A stretch of 64,000 nucleotides of DNA from Odobenus rosmarus divergens (lineage: Eukaryota > Chordata > Mammalia > Carnivora > Odobenidae), in assembly GCF_000321225.1 (NCBI RefSeq), contig NW_004452168.1:62958-126957 (forward strand), written 5' to 3'. Made by a program: the position numbers and the translations under genes. Within the stretch, counting starts at the first letter, position 1. Every line of letters starts with the position of its first letter. Below, in pieces: positions 57,149 through 64,000 of the stretch. The notes under the pieces are model-generated. The model made no database searches and had not been told where the DNA came from. It worked only from the letters and a program-made list of their open reading frames with translations.

Positions 57149-57339
57149 CTTTAAAAGATTTTATTTATCTGCGAGAGAGAGCAAGCACGCACACACAAGC
57201 AGGGGGGAGGGGCAGAGGGAGGAGCAGACTCCACTCCCCACTGAGCAGGGAGCCATTATGGGACTTAATCCCAGGACCCTGGGATCATGACATGAGCCGA
57301 AGGCAGACGCTTAACTGACTGAGCCACCCAGGTGCCTCC
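57149..57339 (-). mobile_element. CAN-SINE, perfect target-site duplication
   Basis: Reverse SINE: TTAAAAGATTTTATTTATCTGCGAGAGAGAGC, GA/CA-rich tract, reversed head TAACTGACTGAGCCACCCAGGTGCC. Perfect 13-bp repeat ATTTCAGTCTTTT (57,136-57,148 and 57,340-57,352). Confidence 0.95.
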
Positions 57340-57352
57340 ATTTCAGTCTTTT

Positions 57353-59930
57353 GTAAACTGCCTCTAAACAGGTGTTTTCAACTGCTAGGAACACCAAATC
57401 TAACCATTTAGTGGACATTAATTAGTTATTTCAATGTTTGTCACAGTTTCTGATATCTAAAGTGTATTTAAATTTTGTTGAGTTTATTTGTGATCACAAC
57501 TAACCTTACAGTATTGAGGAGAGTAAATAAGGGGTGGGGGGAAAGGATGGTTCCTTTCCTTCCCAGTGAAAATGGAAACGTTATTTCTTCTTCTTGATTC
57601 TCAAGAGTGTCACTGAAACACTGTTGCAAATGCCATGATTTCACCTTTCCGTTCGTTTTCACTGCTTTCAGCTTTCTGCTTTGGTGTCCCAAACTTGCTA
57701 TGTTAAACCTTGTTCAACTTGTATAATTTTCATGTGACTTTCTTTTCTGTGAGTCAGGATACTTCTTTATCAAACAGCAGAAAGTTAAACCAAGCGCATG
57801 TTGATAAAACAAAAAGGAATTGGAGATGGGGTGACTGTCAGGGAACCTCAGGACCACCAGAAGTGAAGTTGTCTCTCAGGGAAATTGCACTCAGGGATTT
57901 GAACATTGTTACACCCCATCTTTCTACAATGTTTTCAGACCTCTCAAATCCTCAGATTTGTTTTCCCAGAATAGCTTTTCTACAAAGCAACCTCTTGCTG
58001 ATTATCTGATTATCTGATACACCTTAAGGTTGCTATTTTAAAACAGAACTTCAGAGGACCACCAAAAAGTCTATGTTTGCTGTGGGCTCCCAGCTTTAAT
58101 TTTGTCACTCACATAGTTGCTACAAACACCTAAACATAAAGTTCAAATTATTTATTTTGGTAAAAAGCATAATTGTAGTAACAAGTTATTGTAGTAATTG
58201 GCATGAGTGTGCTTATAAAACCACTTGAATGAGAGTTAAGTCTCTGAATTTACCTGCTTTTACCTTAGAGCAAGGTAAAATAAAACTGTGGCATGTACTC
58301 ATGCCTAAATTCTTTGAAAAAAAAAATGTTCTAGCTATTATTTTTTTCTTAAGACAAACACCCATATTATGACGACATCTTCTCTTCAACATAGCTTCCA
58401 GTGTTACACTACTTTAGATCCTTGAAGCAGCCTTGTATGGTTATGGCAAGAAACTGGATCAGGTGTGATTACTAACTGTAACTGTAGATATCAGACCTCC
58501 GAGCAAACAAGGTAAAATTCTTATCCATTATGGAACCTAGGAAAGGATATATCTTGTGACTAGATGATTTATTTTAATGGGTATCTAATTTACATATATG
58601 TTTAAAGTCATTTTTGCCTCTTACATGTTATAATTATCAATGGAAATATAATTGTGTTGTTGAAACTTAATTGCTACTGTATTTCAAATAATATATTGTG
58701 ATTATTAATATTTTCAGATAATTTGCAAACACATAATTAATATTGCCCAAAAATCCCATAATATAAAAGCTATAGAGTTAATACTTTCCTGATTTTTTTC
58801 AGTTAAATTACAAAAGCAGAACTAATATTACAAACAAAATTCTAATATAAAAGTTATATAATTGACATTTTTCTACTCACTGTAGATACAAAAGTTAAAA
58901 AACTAGATGAAATAAATTAAAAAATAAGTAAGTATAAGCTCCAAAGATAACTTATCTAAAATCATTGATATAAAAAATGATTTATAATGCTAAAATATTT
59001 TATGGATAGGTTATAGATAATGTCCATCATCTTATGAAATTCTTTAACCTTCCAATATTTCTGTCAATGTAATCACTATTATTACCATAACTGGATAATA
59101 TTTATATACTATATATACTCCATTATCCAAACCAACTATAATTTCCCTGAGTATAAGACCATATTTTATAAGTGTCTGTATCTCCAATAGTATCTAGCAC
59201 AGACTATATTATTGTATCAGAATCTATCAATCATTCCTCTTTCTCACTATATTTTAATATGGGACAGAAAGGTTTCTTGAAATATATTTCAAATTAACAT
59301 TATTATCTAATACTAGTCATCATTTTAAAAACTCAAACAAATTTCTCAGTGAGAGTGTAAGAAGTGAGGTGTCATCTAAAAATATATTTTTAGAGGCAAT
59401 AGTAATCTTTAGACTACATTTATAATTAGATGAGTCTACAAAGAACTATATTAATGCTCAAGGCTGAGAGTAGAACTGGCAGTGAGTCAGAGATTTTGAG
59501 TAATGTTTCGCAGAATACATGTGAAATAATTTTTTATCACAAAGTGTTTTAAAACCCTATTTCTGCACTGTGATTTACATTGACTTGTTCTTCTAAGGTG
59601 AATAATAGAGCCACTGGACAGTGCATAGCTCTTGAAGTGATCTTAGAGGTACTTCTCCTGACAGCTGAAGTGTTTGTTGTGACATTTAGTATAATTTTTC
59701 AAGTTTTGACTGTCTTTCAGAAATACTAACTTCCCCATATTTTCCCCCTTAATTTAACTTAACAGTGTGTTTCCATTTAACCTTAAGATTCTTCTGGCCT
59801 CCATGACCATTCTCTTGTGATAATTTTGAAAATTCCCTTAAGTCCAGATGGAAGACACACTAAAAAAGTATCCTATCAACAACAGGAAATGTTGAGAAAT
59901 AAAGACCTAGTTTAGCTTTACTCAGTTTGA
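57353..59930. other. Anonymous AT-rich DNA
   Basis: No supported gene, RNA or repeat. The frame at 57,710-58,009 has no domain. Confidence 0.45.
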
Positions 59931-59934
59931 TCTT

Positions 59935-60260
59935 TTCATTCATCCAACAAACATATATAAAGTACTTGTTATGGCTAAGGTACTTGGTTGGATAGGCCTT
60001 GATGATATAAAGAAATATTAAAGTATAGACACAAAGATTTTAAGATGCCTATGTTTTAATAGGATCAATAGATAAGCAAATCAGTGATAAAACAATGCTT
60101 GAAGTGCAATGGGGGCTATTGCTGATCATTGAAAGAGAGAACAATCCGATATTTGAAGATTAGCTGAAGTTAGGAACATGAAGTAAGGGGTTGAGACGTT
60201 TCAGGCGAAGGAAACAGCACTTAAAGAGCCTGAGACATAAAACAATGGCGTATTATGTTC
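59935..60260 (+). repeat. Piece of the unassigned ancient repeat
   Basis: 'TTCATTCATCCAACAAACATATATAAAGTACTTGTTATGGC', 'GATAAGCAAATCAGTGATAAAACAATGC', 'GTTTCAGGCGAAGGAAACAGCACTTAAAGAGCCTGAGAC' follow the start of the family seen at 7,465. Confidence 0.45.
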
Positions 60261-60639
60261 TTGGAAAAACGAATAGACCAGACTTAAACTCTTCATGAGT
60301 AAGATGGGAACTGACTGATTCTTTGCAGAAAACTCCTATAAAACTTGGACATAAAACACACAACAACATTGGCAAACAAAGAAAAGTAAGCAGATTTTGG
60401 TGGAGGTACATATTCATAGGAGGGGAATTTTACAAAGTACATTCCCAGTTTTTGTGGATTTTACCCTAAGGACATGCCATCATCAGTGTCACAAATGAGG
60501 GGGCAGTGGTAGAGGGAAGTCCATAGTTTTGTGCCCCGGCAATTTGAGACCTGAATATGGAGAGACACTAACTTACAAAGAGAGGAAAAAATTGTGAAAG
60601 GAAAAGAGCCAAATAAGTCTCAAATTCTGTACACCATAT

Positions 60640-61570
60640 CACTGTTTGATCCCTCAGTCATGCATGTCTAGACAAAAAACATAAAACACCCCAAAAAACC
60701 CTCAACTAAAAACAAAGGATCTGAAATGAGACCAGAGATATGGCCCATAAAACAGTTTTTGATTTAAGGCTAATTAAAATAATTGAAAGGTAAAGCAGAA
60801 GAAACAACTCTTAACAGAGAAAAATAAAATGATCTCCTGTCTCCCCCAAGGTGATAGTCATAATTTCCAGGACTCAGTCTAGAATTACTTGATATATGAA
60901 AAACCAGATGAATGGAAATCCCTCTCAAAAGAAAAGGAAATGAACTGAAACCAATAACATGATGATCCTAATATTATAAGCATCAGAAAACATGGTTAAG
61001 TAGGTATTATACTTTCCCTAAGATAAGTTTAACACAATATACTCCTAATGAAGGGAAAGAGGAATTCTCAACAGACATATATGTATGATAAGAAGGAAGC
61101 AAATGGAAATTCCAGACCTGAAAAATATGATACCGCAGTAAAAGAAAAAAAAAAAAAAGAAAAGTTCATTGGATAAAATTAACAGCTTAAAGGAGATGGT
61201 GGGGGAAGATAAAGCAACTTTGAAAGTACTGCAGTAGAAATGACCCAGTGTGAAGAACAAAAAGAAAGCATGTTGTAAACAATGAACAGAGCTATAGGAC
61301 TAGTTAGATAATATCAAATAGTCAAAAGTCTGTATAATTAAAATCCCAGAGAAAGGAGAAAGATTGGAGCAGAAAAATTGTGTGTGTGTGTACACACACA
61401 CACACATATACACATGTAAATATATAAACATATGCAAAAATACACACATATGCACACAAATGTGTATGCATGTATAAATGTGTATCATATAATTTGAAGA
61501 TATGTCCTTTAACTTCCCCACATTTGATTAGATAAATTTTCAGATTCAGCTCATAGAATTTGATCAATTT
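60640..61570 (+). mobile_element. HAL1/L1 ORF1-region relic, interrupted by TG/CA repeats
   Basis: Collinear, stop-rich remnant: 'GAAATTCCAGACCTGAAAAATATGATACC', 'TTGGATAAAATTAACAGC', 'AATGAACAGAGCTATAGGACTAGTTAGATAATATCAAATAGTC', 'AATTAAAATCCCAGAGAAAGGAGAAAG', then after the simple repeat 'GAAGATATGTCCTTTAACTTCCCCACATTTGATTAG'. This is the order of the ORF1-like part of L1/HAL1. The left edge is uncertain. Confidence 0.6.
61379..61490. repeat. TG/CA microsatellite containing a 24-bp palindrome
   Basis: (GT)6 at 61,380-61,391 is followed directly by (AC)6 at 61,392-61,403, a perfect inverted repeat. Then degenerate CACATAT/GTGTATG units. It lies inside the L1/HAL1 relic. Confidence 0.9.
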
Positions 61571-61606
61571 TTTAGTTTGCTTTCCATTTTGTGATTTTGA
61601 AAAAAG

Positions 61607-61745
61607 TCTATGTGTGTGTACACTATATTTATACTTTTATAAACAAATACACATGTATATACATATATATGTGTATATGTGTGTGCATATATTATAGTAA
61701 ATATATTTCATGTGTGCATGTATACATACACACATATACATATGA
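61607..61745. repeat. Compound TG/TA/CA microsatellite
   Basis: ATGTGTGTGTACAC, ACATGTATATACATATATATGTGTATATGTGTGTGC and CATACACACATATACATATG. Frames across it are low complexity. Confidence 0.85.
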
Positions 61746-64000
61746 GATTTAGTAGTGTTATGAGATTTAATTCTGTTATTAAACTCAACAATATACCTTG
61801 CAACACAAATAGAGGTATAAAAGTGTGGACCAACTTCATAATTTTATGCCCAGTTTGCTATTGCTTCGCCTTGAACTGCCCTCTCCTTGCTATTGATGCA
61901 TAACAGCTGAGGTTGAGTGTCTGTACCCTCCGATGTTAAAGCCATAAAAGGCGATACAGAAGCTGATGCTCTGAGAGATGTTATGTGGTGGTAAAATTTC
62001 CTGCATAAGAGTATCCATTATTTAGTATGTTTGTTTATTTGAAAAAATATTATAATTTTTTCAAAATTAGAAGACTGCCAGAATGGTCCCTTATTAATTG
62101 AGCAATCGTCTTTATTATTTATAGCCATTGATGATGCTAACTTTGAACCCTTGGTTGAAGTATGTCATAACTATTCATTGTATAAGTTTGTTTTTCCCTT
62201 CTGAATATAGTATTACCAATAAAGTTACACTCAAATGTTTTTATATCCATTTACCATATGAACCTTAGTCAACTTTTACATTGGGATAGCAAAGTTTAGT
62301 TTTTTCTAGTTCCAGTTCTACCTTGCTTCTACATTTATTGCCTGCTTTTTTTCTACAAAGAAGCAGTTTCCATAAAGGTCAAATTTTAACTTATAAGAGA
62401 TATTGGAGAAGTGCAGAGGACATAGAAATTCAGCAGAGAGAGAATGAGACAGGAAGAAGTTGTGAACCAATGAAAAAGACTTTCTCAGAAATAGACCAGA
62501 CAAAAAGCATACAGCGCTTTTTAAAGCTTCAGTGGCAGAATCAATACTAAGAAAACCACTCAGTACTGATATGTCTAGATTTGAGAGGATCAGCACAGAC
62601 TACTTCATGCCTTATTAAGGGATTGAAAATGTATACAATTATTCTAGTTGGGGAAGAATAAATGGCAGTTTCCTTAATCCACATGCCTGGGATATTTATG
62701 GAGTTAGGATGCTTGAGGAAGGAATATGGAAGATGAGACTTACTAAAGGTGTCAGGCAGGAACAAAACACATCAGTGACTGAGTTGTATTTGGATTGATA
62801 TACCACCTTTTTATTGGGACCATACTGATGCAAAAGAAGTTGTAAATGATTTAACAACTGACAATTGGGTAGATCTGGAATTTAAGTTATATTATTTATA
62901 ATAAAGGGACCGCCAAAAGAGTGTAAAGAAGAGCACGTTATAAAAGTAAATGATATAATTTAAAATGTAAATCCCAATTCCACTTATGCCTAAGAAGTAG
63001 GAAGCCAGAAAGATTGTCACTTCTACCACTGTCAGCACAACAAAAACAAGATAATCTAAAGAAAAAAAAAAAAATCTTAAACCCACCCATCAAATATCTG
63101 AGGATATAAAGCAATGGGATAGCCTAGCATCTAAAGAAAGAGATGAATGTAAGAAGAGACAGAGCCTAAGGACTCCCTCACTTATGGCAGAGGGTAAGGA
63201 AGAGGACGATAGTAGTGCCTTATACATGAGTAAGAAGGATTTAGTTACAATTCCTAATTCATTGCTAAAGACCGATGTGGCTTAGCATGAGAGCTGCAGA
63301 CAGAGATTTTGTAGCCACAGTTGTGTTTTTTGTCACAGAACTCCACAAGGCACACCCAAGAGAGTTTGAGGTATGAAAGGGAGGCTGGATAAAGTCACCC
63401 CTATTGTATGAGCCTAGAAGGTAGAGGCAGCCATAAGGAAAAAGGCAAAAAGCCTTGCCCAAACTCTTCTCTTCTAAGGACAAAAGCCTGAAATTGAAAG
63501 AGAGTAACAATCCTTGTGGACCATAAAATAAAATTTAAATGTATTGGAGATGGAAAAGGAAGAATATTTCTTTCTTAAGGGTGTGGTCATTTGCAGGCAC
63601 ACGTATAATTTCCTTAGGCATGACAGTGGGTACTGAGGGTATTCTCAACCTCAGGGCATCCTTAGCTTTTAGAATACTTTTTTTTCCTGGTCTCAGAAGC
63701 CAACATTACTCATTGATTCTGCATTTTCTCCAACAGGCTAGCATGCACTGAGTAAAGGCAAAAGTCATCTACCTCAGGGGAAGAACAATAACACAGAAAA
63801 ATTAGAAATTCTGTAGCCACAGTTTTCTTTGAGAAAAAGGTGCATGAAAAAATTGAGGGTAAATAGGAATGATGAGGGAAAACTCCAGCAAACTAGCCCC
63901 TACTCTCTAATCATAGGTAACACTAGAGGTCTTTGAGGTTGGTACTAAACTCATGCTAACTATAACAAAAACAAAACCAAAACACAGTTCTATTGCTGAC
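61746..64000. other. Anonymous DNA to the window end
   Basis: No supported gene, RNA gene or repeat family. Frames at 62,323-62,550, 62,318-62,596 (minus), 63,265-63,510 (minus) and 63,539-63,751 have no recognisable domain, and I see no convincing splice-site context. An A run of about 13 lies near 63,061-63,073. Confidence 0.4.

Noticed and set aside
61300..61567. Cys/His/Tyr-rich minus-strand frames
   Set aside because: Translations of TG/CA microsatellite DNA.
1..64000. CRISPR arrays, operons, bacterial terminators or phage genes
   Set aside because: The base composition and repeat content are those of a mammalian nuclear genome; no such structure was seen.

Overview
This window is 64 kb of AT-rich carnivore nuclear DNA. 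I find no functional protein-coding gene, no exon of one, and no RNA gene. At least 20 tRNA-Lys-derived carnivore SINEs (CAN-SINEs) are present, with the typical head 'GCCTGGGTGGCTCAG', a CT-rich middle and an AAATAAATAAAATCTTT-An tail. Their variants, for example 'GTGGCGCAGTCGTTAA...TCTGCCTTCGGCTCAGG' and 'GGTTAAGCGACTGCCTTCGG', are those I associate with arctoid carnivores (bear/panda, seal, mustelid). The typical dog and cat consensus forms are absent. The species call is inference from these SINE variants only.

Layout. 0-22 kb: anonymous AT-rich DNA with scattered SINEs, a Tigger DNA transposon (3.66-4.12 kb), pieces of an old repeat family I cannot name (7.5-10.8 kb), two adjacent LTR-like segments (8.75-9.74 kb), another LTR-like segment (13.37-13.87 kb), a SINE cluster (20.2-21.9 kb) and a nearly perfect 116-bp tandem duplication (21,131-21,362). 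22.2-23.56 kb: a young, 5'-inverted LINE-1 with a perfect 16-bp target-site duplication. 26.5-34.8 kb: decayed older LINE-1 ORF2 fragments broken up by SINEs and a MaLR-type LTR. 35-42.5 kb: mostly anonymous sequence.

42.59-46.1 kb: the clearest gene-derived feature, a near full-length processed pseudogene of THAP12 (PRKRIR/P52rIPK). It has a CpG-dense 5' leader, a 3' UTR, a poly(A) signal, a poly(A) tail and candidate target-site duplications. It is broken by a lost start codon, several frameshifts, two nonsense codons and a 95-bp insertion at what looks like an exon junction. 46.1-64 kb: L1 3' ends, a solo LTR, more SINEs, two MaLR LTRs (one split by a second Tigger copy), a HAL1/L1 ORF1-like relic cut by TG/CA repeats, and long stretches with nothing recognisable.

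The features do not form a pathway. The window reads as intergenic or deep intronic DNA whose content is layered retrotransposition: old MIR, L1M, MaLR and Tigger copies, then the THAP12 retrocopy, then arctoid SINEs and one young L1. I see no new biological system. The best leads are the extra segment and CpG-rich leader of the THAP12 retrocopy, the twin-primed L1 and the recent 116-bp duplication. Family assignments come from recognising consensus-like motifs, not from a database search.
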